A program made the translations under genes and the position numbers. A stretch of DNA of 64,000 nt from Ustilaginoidea virens (Eukaryota; Ascomycota; Sordariomycetes; Hypocreales; Clavicipitaceae). The stretch is from assembly GCF_000687475.1 (NCBI RefSeq), contig NC_057319.1:5446001-5510000 (forward strand), written 5' to 3'. The notes below the pieces were generated by a model. That model ran no database searches. It was not told where the DNA came from and saw nothing but the letters and a program-made list of their open reading frames with translations. This document shows positions 37,319 through 47,949 of this stretch, in pieces (position 1 is the stretch's first letter; each line of letters starts with the position of its first letter).

Positions 37319-37340
37319 ATATATATATATATATATATAT
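37319..37340. repeat. (AT)11 microsatellite
   Basis: Uninterrupted AT dinucleotides, followed by GTGTAT. Confidence 0.95.
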
Positions 37341-37471
37341 GTGTATCATTAGCCAGTACGTGAAAGTATAGTAGCAGTTTGAACAGGCCGCACCAGACGT
37401 CTCAGCAGGCAAGTGCATACCGCAGACGACACGGGCTGCCGACGCAGAAAGCATTGACGCTTCGGGAAAGG

Positions 37472-37488
37472 CCCCCCCCCCCCCCCCC
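37472..37488. repeat. Poly-C run, C17
   Basis: Seventeen consecutive C on the plus strand. CTCCGCGG octamers repeat three times about 55 bp further on (37543-37565). Confidence 0.95.
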
Positions 37489-38348
37489 GCCCCTGGCTTG
37501 CCCGACCACTTTTTTAAGGCTTGCCAGCCCCCGGCAGGCCAGCTCCGCGGCTCCGCGGCTCCGCGCCTTTTGCCGGGGCTGATGGGCCCTGGTCGGCCGG
37601 ACGGGGGCTGTCCTTGCCTCCGTGTGGCAAGGCGCTTTGCTGTGCTGCTGCCCTTCCAAGTCGAGCCCGAGGGGCACGATGAGCATGACACCGGCCAGCC
37701 AACCCCGTCTCGCACGGCTGCCTTGTCTTGTCTGGGTGGCAATAACCATTCGCGGACGGTGCTTCCTATTCTGTCGCGCTTCCCCCTCTTTTTTCTTGCT
37801 TCCCCCCTCTTGATTAATAATAACTTTGTTCTGTCTCATGTGCCGTTTGCGGGTGGGGGCCAACCCCCCCCCCGGTCTCCCATCTGTCCCGGCCCTACCA
37901 AGGCCAACCAACCGGTATCGGCAGGGCTGTACATCTCGGCGGTATATAGGGGTGCCTGCCGGTCAGGTTGACATCATGTTCGCCGCGCGAGCAGCTTCGC
38001 CCCTGCTAGGGCTGCGACCTTGCATCCGCAGGGACTGGCTCCGGCAGAGCGCAATAACCTGGATGGGTGCGCGCCCTGGAAGGAGGCCAATCCTTGAGAC
38101 CTTTGGCGCGCCCCCCCCCTGGCCTCCTCTCCACTTGGGAATGCCGGCCAACCCAGCAGCTCCTTTGCTACGCAGAGTCGACATATTTTACCGTTTGCAG
38201 GCCGTGCGGTATAGGCCATGGGAGACCTGGTCAGACTGCCCTGCCCACAGCAAATGGGTCATGGCACAGCCGCCGGCCGGCGCCTTGCAGCCCTCTGCGG
38301 ATTCTGGAGCATCTGGATCCGGGGGCCAATTCCCGGGACGGGTCTGGA

Positions 38349-38640
38349 CCTCCTCCGTCTAGGACGCAGAGCCTCGGCAGCAATAGCAAACGACTATATA
38401 AATTCCTAGGGTAGGTCTAAATATATCATGTTTAGCACTTGGCGAGGGACCAAGAGACCTCCCCCGTCCGGGCTGCAGAGTCTGGCCAGCGACAGCAAAC
38501 GACCACGTGAATTCCCGGGGTAGGTCTGAATACATCATATTCGGCACTGGACGAGGATCCAAGGGACCTCCTCCCTCCAGGCTGCTGGTCTCGGCGCTCG
38601 GTCTACAGTCTCGCCAGCGACGGCAAACGACCACGAGAGC
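38349..38640. repeat. Minisatellite, about 2.5 units of about 110 bp
   Basis: Units share an AGCAAACGAC box (38386 and 38498, GGCAAACGAC in the third), then AATTCC--GGGTAGGTCT, a TCAT-TT--GCACT box and ACCTCC. The first unit differs from the second mostly by C-to-T and G-to-A, for example TATATAAATTCC against CACGTGAATTCC. The third unit is partial and more diverged. Confidence 0.8.
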
Positions 38641-39594
38641 CCCCCCCCCCAAGGGGAAGCTACGCCGCGACTTCACAGCGCAAGGCAGGGATAACAATGG
38701 GACTCGCGACCGACAATATCGGGGTATCATCATGAGGCGCGCGCAGGGGCGCTTTCAGAAGCCCCCTTATTTTCTTGGAGCTTGACATTGTCGCGGTGCG
38801 ACGGAGGGTTTCCTGCCGGCTTTGTTGCTCTTCATTCGCAAGTCCAACAAGAGCCACAGCCGCAGACACGTCCAGAGCTCAAACTGGTCGGCTTTATGCC
38901 CACCGTCCGTCCATGTTGGCCTCGACGACCCGTCGGCAGTAGTAAGCGGCCAACGCCCTGGGCGATGTCCCGCATCCCCATCAAGCCAAGTTGTCTCGGC
39001 AAAGCAGCGCAGACCGGAACCACGAGGCAAAAAACCCGCGCTCGCTATAACGGCGGCCCGTCAAGGGCTTCCCCGGCCGGCCAACAGGCAGACAGAGACC
39101 AGCATCTCTTGCCGACTTTTTGGTCTCCCCCCCCACCATGGTGCGGTGGTTGGATCTTTTGCGGCCCTTGGGCCTTGACCCCCTTGGCTTTGGCTTCCGC
39201 GAGCCCTGCCAAAATCTCCTTTTAGCCAACACCACCACCAACTTCTCATACAAGCATTGCCGCCATCTCGTCCTTTGTTTGAAAAGAGTCTCGTGTCCGA
39301 AAAAGGGCGCCAACCCCGGGGTGTGACAGGGCCGTTTTCGGCAATGCTCCAGGTGCTTATTTTCCCCTTGACCTGAGCTTCCCGTGTCGGAGCGGCGATT
39401 GGCTGTCGCGGGGCCGCGCGATAAAACGCATTGGGGCTATTGAGACAACGTCCCCTTGCCCCTGCCAGGCCAGAGCCTTACAGCGTGTGCCGACGGCCGT
39501 GTGTGTCCCTGGTACCTGGGCTTTGGACCTGTCTGATTCCTGTAAGCCGGTGCTGAGGAAATTTGAGCTCCATTTGCGCCCTTCTTTGGCGGAA

Positions 39595-39645
39595 GGGGGG
39601 GGGGGGTGTTTCAGCATCCAGCCCGGCATCCAGCCCGGCATCCGG
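39595..39645. repeat. G12 run and three 12-bp units
   Basis: A G12 run (39595-39606) is followed by three units of CATCCAGCCCGG (about 39615-39644). Confidence 0.85.
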
Positions 39646-39752
39646 AACCCACGCTCGCCGTGGCCAGTCGCAAGTTGCCCAACCCGCCACGCCCACTGCA
39701 CAACCGCAGGGCAGGCCCCAGGCCTGGCTGCTACCCTACCCCTTTGGGCTGC

Positions 39753-39773
39753 GGGGGGGGGGGGGGGGGGGGG
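39753..39773. repeat. Poly-G run, G21
   Basis: Twenty-one consecutive G on the plus strand, the longest C/G homopolymer in the window. Confidence 0.95.
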
Positions 39774-40204
39774 AGCTGGGGCGCAATCGCCGACCCGGGT
39801 CGGGGCTGCTCTCCAGTGGCCGGTGAGGAGACGCATCCCCGGACCAGCATCGCGTGGCCCTGGAAAGCGCAGGCGATGACGACAATGGGCGCCGCCGCCA
39901 GGTTGCTGCTAGCCCTAGCGCGCGCGGCTATCCCCTGGCAACGTGGTGCTCCTGCCGGGGCTGTTCCAAGGAAGCAGCAACATGAACCAGACGAAGACGG
40001 GCGAGGGGGAAACCAAAGGGGAAGAAAATCGATAGGCTGGGGCGGCCAGCCGAGCGGCCACGACGCGGCGGACGCCAAAGAGTTTGTTGATACAACGTTT
40101 CATGGGATCGGACGCCGGACGCCAGCCGCTACATGCACGTTTTGCTTGGCGCTTGCGTTCACCGCTTTCCCTGTCTGGTGGGGGGGTCAGGTCAATCTTG
40201 TCTG

Positions 40205-40240
40205 TCGAGGGTCGAGGGTCGAGGGTCGAGGGTCGAGGGT
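40205..40240. repeat. Heptamer repeat (GGGTCGA)5
   Basis: Five perfect heptamer units. A (CGCAA)4 run follows at 40382-40403. Confidence 0.92.
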
Positions 40241-40569
40241 CACAGGACCTTGGGACAATGACGGCATGGGCGTCGCTAGTGCGCTGCGTGGCGGATGGGC
40301 CGATTGCCGCCTACATTGACACGATACTGTACATACGTGGCAGCTGCAGCCAAGCGTGGTGGGCTGCTGGTTGCTCCCAGCCGCAACGCAACGCAACGCA
40401 ACGTCTCGTTGTCGATCATGGCTTGTGCTGTGCTGTGAGCGCCCGCGGCCGAGTCGGGAGTTTCAGCAGCCAGCGGTACGCCGTATTATTTTTGCAGCAA
40501 GATGCGCGCCGCGGGCCAAAAATATATATATATTTATATATATAAAACCGTAAATCGAAAATTTAAAAG

Positions 40570-40614
40570 AAAAAAAAAAAAAAAAAAAAAAAAAAAACAC
40601 CCCCCCCCCCCCCC
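40570..40614. repeat. A28 run followed by C15 run
   Basis: Poly-A (40570-40597) and poly-C (40600-40614) are separated by CA. (TTTGC)4 follows at about 40660-40680. A retroposed poly-A tail is possible, but no source sequence is visible upstream. Confidence 0.92.
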
Positions 40615-41158
40615 AGCAGCCCTACCGATATTCACCATGCCATGCAAACATGCTGCTGCTTGCTTTGCTTTGCTTTGCTTCATGTTGCCTGCGGAATTTT
40701 CTGCCAAACTCCGCCAGCTCGCCACTCGGACGCCCAAGACGTCCTGGTCCCGGTCCATCCAGTCTGGAGCCCGCCAGACGACATTACTTTTCAGGCCCGC
40801 ACCGCCCAAAGGCGTTTCCCCTTTCTCCAGGCTAAGGCGAGAACGGGCATGGGGCGCTTCCAGATTTGTGTCGATGCTACGTGTGTTGACTGTTGACCGT
40901 TGACTGACTGCGTTGAGACACCCCGGCTGGCTTGGCTTACCTTACCGTTCCCTCAGCCCCCCCAGCCTAGGGCAATCTTCCAGGTCCCTTGGCCCTAATT
41001 TTAGAAACGGCGCCGCGCACCGCACCGCACCGCTCGGCACCGCCCCAAACTGCAGAGCTTGACCGCCCTGGGCTCTCTGCCTTGGCGTCTGGGCCAGCGA
41101 CGACTTTTCCGCCGCGAGGCCACCAGACTGCAACGGTAAAGTCCGACCCCCGGGGGGA

Positions 41159-41175
41159 GGGGGGGGGGGGGGGGG
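41159..41175. repeat. Poly-G run, G17
   Basis: Seventeen consecutive G. A (CGCAC)-type repeat lies upstream at about 41013-41040. Confidence 0.93.
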
Positions 41176-41380
41176 TCTGATGGGCCCTACTTTTTGCTTT
41201 TCGCGGCCCCAAGATGCCGCCAGCGTTGCCCTGCCAAGAAAGCCCAGGAACCCCCCCCCGTGCCACTTGGCGAGAAAGCCCGAAGGCGTGGTTGGACCGC
41301 GAGAGCAGGCCCCCCCCCTCCCCCCGAGATCGCCATGCTCTCGTGAGACTTTCTTTGGCTTGCCACGGGCCCCCTGGGGT

Positions 41381-41440
41381 GCGTTGTGCGTTGTGCGATG
41401 TGCGATGTGCGTTGTGCGATGTGCAATATGCGTTGCGTGC
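41381..41440. repeat. Heptamer microsatellite (TGCGNTG)n
   Basis: Roughly eight heptamers alternate TGCGTTG and TGCGATG. On the minus strand they read as a HIAQRTS-like peptide repeat, which I take as a translation artefact. Confidence 0.85.
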
Positions 41441-41680
41441 GTGGCCCGCCCGTCCACACCCCGGCGTGGCGTGGGCTGCGCTTGGCTCGCTGGGTTTCGG
41501 TTCGGTCACAGTATGTACCGAGTACCATCATCGTTCTTTTGGCCCGTGGAACCCAGGTTGCGCCGCTGGATCCTCCCGCCAAGGCCAGACATTCCCAAGT
41601 CCCTCGTGGTTGGTTTCTGGGCGTGCCACCGCGGCCAGAGAAGCCGCAGACAGCCCCGACATCCACATCCACGACGGGGT

Positions 41681-41717
41681 TGGGCACTTGGGCACCTGGG
41701 CACCTGGGCACTTGGGC
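41681..41717. repeat. Octamer repeat (TGGGCACY)4.6
   Basis: Four and a half units of TGGGCACT/TGGGCACC. GTCC-rich repeats follow at about 41829-41873. Confidence 0.9.
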
Positions 41718-41963
41718 CAGACCAGACAAGACAGGCCCAGGCAGGGACAGGGGAAGCCCAAGGAGAGCAAACAAGACCTTGTCCCACGGACAACGAAACG
41801 CCTTAACTAACGTAGCCAGCTTCCCGCAGAGTCCGTCCGTACGTTCGTCCGTCCGCCCGCCCGTCTCCTTCCTGCTCCCCCCCCCCCGGGTCTGAGCACC
41901 GGCAAGGCTAATCGAACCTGACCATCTGCGCAGCCGACCTGGAGACGAGACGCCGTCAAGAAA

Positions 41964-41982
41964 CCCCCCCCCCCCCCCCCCC
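41964..41982. repeat. Poly-C run, C19
   Basis: Nineteen consecutive C; a C11 run lies nearby at 41877-41887. Confidence 0.94.
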
Positions 41983-42298
41983 GGCGGCTGCCGACATTTC
42001 GCGGTCGTGGTCATTTGGTGCTCTTGTCTGTCATCCTTCGTGTCGGCGGCAGCACCCAAGGACCTGGCAGCAGAACTTGTGTCGTGGCTGGCAGGTCTAG
42101 GAGGTAGGTAGTTGGCTTTACATGGTCCAAGCAGTGAGCAGTTGGCCGCTGCTGGTTTTGTCCTGCTACGGCTGCGGTACAGGGTAGCTGGCGCCGAATC
42201 ACCGCATCACGGACCACCGTGTTTCCCGTCTCTGACTCGGAGCACGAGGGGGGCTTTTAAATCGTGCCCCTTGATATAAAGCAAAGTCCGTGTACCCG

Positions 42299-42550
42299 CC
42301 TCGTCCGTAGAGCACTCGACTCGACCTTGTTCCCAGAGCACGGTAGACACTTGGCCTAGGTATAGGTATGTACCTGGCAAATCCATGCCCCCGTGTACAT
42401 CAAGTACGTGGACGCCAACCTCGTCCGCGGCAGCGCCCTCTTCCTCATCCGGAGCACAATAGACTTGGCCACATACAATCGCAAGTACATAGACACAATG
42501 CCTTGTCCGCGGTAGAGCCCTCGTCCTCATTCAGAGCCCGTAGACGCCAT
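42299..42550. repeat. Degenerate minisatellite, three units of about 80-120 bp
   Basis: Units start CTCGTCCG or CTTGTCCG at 42299, 42419 and 42501. They share (C/T)GTCCGCGG-AG-GCCCTC, then CTCAT(C/T)C-GAGC and a TAGAC box, with GTACATCAAGTAC-like text between them. They are diverged and non-coding as far as I can see. Confidence 0.7.
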
Positions 42551-43081
42551 GTATAACCCTGCCTGCTCGCTTGCCCTTTCCCACGCGTCCTGGCCCGTCT
42601 CCACGCCATAAACTCGGACACGTCGGCACCTCAACGCGGTTTATATCCCCCCCCCGCGGGTTGTTGGCGTGGCCCGGTGCGGCCGTTCTATCTACCCAGA
42701 TATAGTTCGACTACCTGATGAAATGAAGAAAAAACAAACTGAAATGCTTGGATGGCCGCCAGAGCCCAAAGGGGCTCGGGGGATGCGCGTGAAAACCCCC
42801 ATCATCAAGCGCTGGTATAACCCGCATTGTATAACAATAAGAATTTCCACCACCCAGCCACCACCGTGCATACGAGTTTCCGAGTTCAAAACCCCCCCCC
42901 CCGTCAGCAGCTCCCGCCTCGTCCGACCATGCCCTGTTTTTCTTTGGCTCATTGCGTCCCGGCTGAGGGGTCCGATGCTTCCGTGGCCCAGGGCTAGCAG
43001 CACCCTCCTCTCTCCTTGTTCCATTGTTCCGTCATGAAAACCCCCCACCCCCACCAGAAGAAAGGGAAAAATAAAAACAGG

Positions 43082-46064
43082 TCAAACAGAGTATTGGCTT
43101 GTGAGCTTTTGACGGTCCTGCGGCCGTAGTTGGGCCAGAAATTCGTTAAACTGCGGCATCATTTGCTTGTAGACGTTGAGGACCTGACGAGAAGAAACAC
43201 GTCTCCTGTTAGCAACTTGCCAGGAATGGCAGCGTAGTCTTTGTGTGGAAAAGGGAGGCAACCGTTCGAGAAGCTACTTACGTGCTGGAACACGTCGTCA
43301 AGTTCCTCCTTCAACGGGCTCGGCAGCTCAGGGTCTTCGTATTGTGCCACTGCCGCAAAGTAGCCCAGCAAGACCTTCTCCATGGCCTGGGGGTTCTGCG
43401 AAACAACCAGGGAGAATCCCTTAAAGGCAGAGGCCTTTTCCTCGGTGGCGCCAATCTTCTTCATCAGGGTCAAAAAGTCCTCCGCAAAGGTCGGCAGCGC
43501 CGGAGCCAGCAGCTCCGAGTTGTGGATCCCCAGACGGCCCAGCGCAATGGCGGCGTTTTCCGCGAGGCTCTTTGGCACCCGGGGGTTGCTCATAATCTCG
43601 ACCAGGTGCTTGACAAGGCCGGGGGCCCATTCGGCCATGCCTTTGCCGTGCCTCATGGTGATTTCGCCGAGCGACCAGCAGGTATTGTTATACGCTCCAA
43701 AGCCATCGCCGACTTCGTCGTCCAGCATGGAATCCAGGTCGAGCTGCTTCAGGGCAATGGGCACTATGACGCCGAGATGCGGCCGCATCAGGGGGTAGGC
43801 GTAGTTTGCGCAGTCGCCCAGCAGCGCGTACGCCGACTGCCTGACCTCGTCGGCGGGATCCTCCATGCAAAAAGTGAGCAGCTCGAAAAACGGCTGGGGA
43901 GAGTTCTTGACGAGCTCGGCAGAGTGCTCCTCTCCCAGCGCCTGCACAATGGCGCTCAAGAGGTCCAGGCTGGTCACCAGGAAGTCCTTGTCCGGCGCGT
44001 CGAGGGCGGCGTTGCCGGCAGCCGCCAAGCTCTGTTCCAGGTTCATGTGGATGATGTTGATGCACCGCGCAAAGATTTGCCGGGCGTAGGGGGCAAAGGC
44101 CGGCCCCAACGCCAGCGCGACGTACGACAGGCATTCCAGCAGGGGGAAAACCTCTCGAGACTGATCCGTCACCACGTTGTATCTCTCGTTGAGCGCCGGC
44201 ATCAGCTGATCCTTGAGTTCGGGGGTGGCGAGCAGGGATCCGGTACGTTCGGCCAGGGTTTGGACGCAGTCGTACAGGACGTACATGTTCCTGTCCTTGT
44301 ACTTGCGAAAGCACCGGACAAACTGCTGGATGATGGGCCCGCAGTAAGGTTCCAGCAGGGCACCTGCCTTGTATTCGATGTTGGCAAAGGCCGATGCGCC
44401 AGCGGCTTGGACCTTTTTGTTCCTGTCGAGCATCTTTCGAAGTATGCCGTCCATCAGAGGCACAAAGTATTGCTCCCTGTCGCCGTCTGGCAGTTCCGCG
44501 GCCCATTCTGAATAACGACCCAATGTCCAGCAGGTGATTTGGCGAACGACGGGCTCGGGGTCCTCCAGGAGCGAGATCAGGTACGGGACGAGTTCGGGGA
44601 GGTGCGGCACAACAACATCCATGCAGCCCTCGGCGACGGCACCCAGGGCCAGCACGGCAGCCTCGCGGTGCGGCCAATCTTGGTGCTTCAGATTTTGAGA
44701 CAGGTAGGGAAAGATGGCCTCAAAGACTGGATTTCGAAAATCCTTGGCGAAGACATCCAACGCGGCCGCGGAGCACTTGCGCAGCGTCCACTTCTCATCA
44801 GGGTTTTCGTCGCCGTCATCTGGGTCGTCAATCTCGCCCTCTTCGAGATCGTCATCCAAGCCAGAAGGTTTGCCTTCACCGCCACGCCTGTCCTTGTCAT
44901 CAGGGGAGTCGCCATTTGCGTTTACGGTTCGGTTCAGGTTCTTCTTGGCGAATGCTGGCTTGATATCCTGCTCCCTATCCTGTTCGTCTTCGTCATCCGA
45001 AGCACCGCCAAGCAGAGCGATATCATCCCCGCTGTAAACCATGCATTCGAGCAAGACGGGGATGATTTTGCCCAGGTGGGGTTGGAGGGCCCGCCACAAG
45101 TCATCATGCTCCCCTACCGCGAGCCAGAACTCGGCAGCTTCGCAGGCGAGGTCCTCGTCGTCACCTTTCTGCTGCGAAATGATGTAGTCGACCAAACCGC
45201 CAATGTGGGGCTGCAGCTTGTCGGGCCGGGTTTCGACGAGATGAACAAAGGCGCGGCACACTTGACGTCGCACGTCGGGGTTGTTGTCGCTGGACAGGAC
45301 AAAAAGATGTTGCAGCAGTTCGTCGATGGAATTGAGCATGGCTTGCGAAGCCCGAGGGGCGAAGACGTTGATGGCGGTCAAGGCTCCAGCGCGGACCTTG
45401 GGAAGATGGCTCTTGGTGGCAGCAATGAGCTGCGGGAGTACATGGTTCAAGGGTCGCTGCCCGTTAACCTCCCTCAGGAAGAGCCGAGGGCTATCCTCGC
45501 AGATTTTCACCAAGGCAGACATGGCCCCCTCTTGGCCCTCGTTGAGCACGTCGCCGTTGGCATTCCTAACCAGGTCGAGCAACTGGGGAATCAGGTCCGG
45601 CCAGGTCAGCAGGCCGCCCCTGCGAATAACCTCGGACGCAATATTTCCAGCATAGTTGCGAATCTGGGGGTTTTTGTCTTGCAGACACATGGGCACTGCC
45701 AGTTTGATAAAGCTGAGACTCTCGTCGGGTATGCTCTTCCAGTCGGACTTGACATTGTTTTTGAGCATGATTCCGGCAGCCGATCGTACAAGGTGATAGT
45801 CGCTTTCGCTACATTGCACGCCCTCGGGCGGCTGAACGCTGGAAAAGAGGTAGGCCAAGTAGTTGTTGATATCCGGCGATGACTTTGCTTGTTGAAGCAT
45901 CTTTGCGGACACTTTAGCAGCCAGTTCCACCACATGGGAGGGGCGGTTGGGGCCATCCTTACCGCTTCGGCATTCTTCTGGGCATTTTTATCAAAGCCGC
46001 TCAGCGAGTCTCTGAGACAAGCAGCAAGCTGCCTGACCGAGTCCTGGGACGGTTGCCAGGACAT
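43082..46064 (-). CDS. KAP104: Transportin / karyopherin beta-2 (Kap104-type nuclear import receptor)
   Basis: This is an importin-beta family receptor that carries PY-NLS cargoes such as mRNA-binding proteins through the nuclear pore and releases them on Ran-GTP. The gene has three exons on the minus strand: 45963-46064, 43282-45900 and 43082-43183. Introns are 45901-45962 (GTAAGG..AAG) and 43184-43281 (GTAAGT..CAG, branch-like GCTAAC). Both are phase 0 and the product is 940 aa. It starts MSWQPSQDSVRQLAACL, the usual transportin N-terminus, and ends FNEFLAQLRPQDRQKL..QYSV. HEAT repeats run throughout, with an acidic loop at about residues 326-403 (DDEDEQD.., DDDLEEGEIDD) followed by KWTLRKCSAAALDVFA, the hallmark of karyopherin beta-2 against other importins. 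The central exon alone would give false ends. It is intact and has host-like GC-rich codon use. It is probably essential or nearly so. Confidence 0.95.
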
Positions 46065-46778
46065 GTTGGATGTTTTGGAAAGACGGTGGGGACGGCGGGT
46101 CGCTCGCGTATGCCTTGTCTGCCTGGTGCGGAGAACCGAGGGAGAAGTAACAGCTAGCAACTGACCGAGTGTTGCTGCATGTCCTTTTCAGTGGTGACTG
46201 ACTAGCCGAGTAAAACGGGCAAGAGAATGTTAGCCTGGGTGGAGGGTTATGGTTATGGGTTCGCCTATCCAGTAGATGCAATTGCATACCGGAATGAATG
46301 TTGCTCAAAAATCTGCCCCTCTTGACTCGGAAGACTAGGGTCGTGGGGCCACTTGGATCAGGGCACAGTTTGGGCCACAGTTTCCGGCCCGACAGCGCGT
46401 GTGGATGATGTGCGGCAACGGGAACAGGCGGCAGGAGGAACGAGGACCGAAAGATCCCAAGGCGGTCGCGCGAGCGTCTATGCACCTTGAATGCACATGA
46501 TGGTGCCACGATTAAAGCCCGTTTGCAAAGCAAAATCCGGCTCAGCGGGCTCGAATACTTGTGCGCGACTCACGAGGAGGGGGGGGGGAGGGGATGGCCG
46601 GCGGGGTGCGATAACGATAACCCGGCCCTGTCCCGTGCACCTGACTTTCGAAACCGGGCCCTCCGTGAAAAGAACGAGGCAGGAAAACATGAAAAAAAAA
46701 AGGAACATGAGCAAGGAGACTCCAACAGGTCGCAGTGCAGTAGTCCCGACAGACTCCCTGCAAGCTTTCTGCAATTCA
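46065..46778. other. Intergenic region between the two host genes
   Basis: These 714 bp hold the 5' flank of the transportin gene and the 3' flank of the chaperone-like gene, which share a strand. A G12 run lies at about 46578-46589. I recognise no gene. Frames across it (for example 46478-46798, minus) lack family resemblance and overlap the chaperone 3' end. Confidence 0.6.
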
Positions 46779-47345
46779 TCATCTGGAAGAGTCCCCATTT
46801 ACGGCCAACGCCCCGAGACCAGCATCTCTGAGCTTGTCCAGCGTCACCTGAGCAATGTCCTTGAAAGCCTCCATTTCCTCCTCCACAGTCCCTCCCATGC
46901 CGGTGTTTGCGAAACTCATCGAATTGGTAACGTAGACGGGCAGCTGGACCCTCCTCGCCAATAGCTTCGCCAAGCGCGTGGTGAATTCCACACTGGGCTC
47001 TGAAGCGAACAAGGTCGTGGCGAGCGGCTGTTTGTCATCGAAACGCTGTGACGCGGAAAAAAAAAAAGAGAATTACAGGTCAGCGCCCCCCCCCCCTCTC
47101 CACTGCTGCGTCGTCGACGGGGCTTGTTTTGCTGGATGGAGGAGGGCGGCAGAGGGTCATACATTTGGCAAAGCGTAGACAAAAGATCCCATGGGTTTCG
47201 GCGCCGCCAGCTCATCCGGCGTCGAGGTGGTGAGCGAGACGACCAGCGCCTTGGCTTGCGTGCTGAGCCGCAGGTAGATGCGGGTGTCTAGCGAACGAGG
47301 GAGGGGCAAGGACAAGCTGAGAGTGCCCTGCTGGATAGCCGACAT
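46779..47345 (-). CDS. Proteasome assembly chaperone 4-like protein (PAC4/PSMG4 family)
   Basis: PAC4 pairs with PAC3 to help assemble the alpha ring of the 20S proteasome. There are two exons on the minus strand, 47163-47345 and 46779-47045, with an intron at 47046-47162 (GTATGA..CAG, branch-like CTGAC, long pyrimidine tract). It is phase 0 and gives 149 aa. The ATG at 47345 is supported by an in-frame TAG shortly upstream. Visible features are a beta-strand-rich N-terminal half (TRIYLRLSTQAKALVVSLTT), PMGSFVYALP before the intron, then PLATTLFASEP, TRLAKLLARR-QLPVYV and GGTVEEEMEAF near residues 115-125. The LA-R--K-VFVS...EEEMEAF pattern resembles the human PAC4 C-terminus. The length fits the family. 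The assignment rests on motif memory, so an uncharacterised conserved fungal protein is the alternative. Confidence 0.72.
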
Positions 47346-47491
47346 GGCCGAGAGGACCCGTCGACTCGGACGGAGAGGCTATCCGGAGTACAGGCGTGAT
47401 GATGTGATGATGGTTGGGACGCGCGCTGCTGGCAAACTGCACGAACGAGTTGGCAGGTGTCGGGTCGATGCCTGTTTGACGCGAGGCAAAC
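47346..47491. promoter_or_regulatory. Residual upstream region of the chaperone-like gene
   Basis: Only about 146 bp separate the start codon from the probable LTR of Copia-E. The stretch is GC-rich and unmutated. Core promoter and 5' UTR must lie here or in the LTR. I see no clear TATA box. Confidence 0.5.
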
Positions 47492-47687
47492 TGTTAGAGG
47501 GAAATTGGCTTGTCTGTAATGTGGATATCGGTCATATCCGAGGTCGGATGTGCCGAGTTCTCCCTGGATCAGTAAGCCCTTAGGGGTACCCCCTATCCCA
47601 CTATAAATAGCTGGGAATATAAGTCTCTTAGAGAAGACTTGGTTCCTTCAATCAAGCATTATCGCATTTTCCCTGTGCATTCTGATA
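47492..47687 (+). repeat. Probable Copia-E 5' LTR (about 196 bp)
   Basis: It starts TGTTAGAGGG and ends TTCTGATA (TGACA or TGATA), with a CTATAAATAG box at about 47600 in the middle and a primer-site-like TGGTAGC directly after. There is no second copy in the window to confirm the ends. The left flank is CAAAC. Confidence 0.6.
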
Positions 47688-47694
47688 TGGTAGC
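47688..47694 (+). promoter_or_regulatory. Possible primer-binding site (3' end of initiator tRNA-Met)
   Basis: TGGTAGC is complementary to the GCTACCA 3' end of fungal initiator tRNA-Met and is placed right after the LTR end. Only seven bases match, so support is modest. Confidence 0.4.
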
Positions 47695-47949
47695 AATTGC
47701 GTAAATATCACAACAAAAAACCTTATTCTTATCCCTTACCTTGTGGCCCAGCCTTAAGATCAACTGTTATCTTTATTTTGCTGTAAAAGCTACTATTTTC
47801 CGGATCCTATTTAAGCAAGCTCCGGGTTCCCCGTTGAATCCATCAAAAGCCTTATTGCTAATATACTCGTGTGGCCTCGTTAATTAAAAAGGAGGCTATT
47901 TAGGAGGAAAATAGTAATATTTCCTTTAAAAGTAACCAACCGATATTTT

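Larger units (their letters stand above)
35343..43081. other. GC-rich host DNA without a recognisable gene
   Basis: The 7.7 kb hold many overlapping open frames on both strands, as expected from high GC. The longest is 290 codons (41187-42059, minus). All are low-complexity (Gly, Pro, Arg, Ser, Lys or Phe runs from homopolymers and pyrimidine tracts) and none shows a known domain or a convincing exon chain. Homopolymers, microsatellites and two minisatellites are listed separately. A multi-exon, species-specific or non-coding gene cannot be excluded. The part next to 43081 includes the 3' flank of the transportin gene. Confidence 0.6.

Noticed and set aside
40570..40614. Poly-A of 28 as the tail of a processed pseudogene or LINE
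   Set aside because: No related coding or LINE sequence upstream and no visible target duplication; simple repeats of all kinds are common here.
41187..42059. 290-codon minus-strand ORF, the longest non-transportin frame in the island
   Set aside because: It is built from poly-C/G runs and heptamer repeats (HIAQRTS-like peptide), with no recognisable motif; high GC makes long chance frames common.
43243..45882. Plus-strand ORFs of 422 and 447 codons
   Set aside because: They are antisense shadows of the transportin exon.
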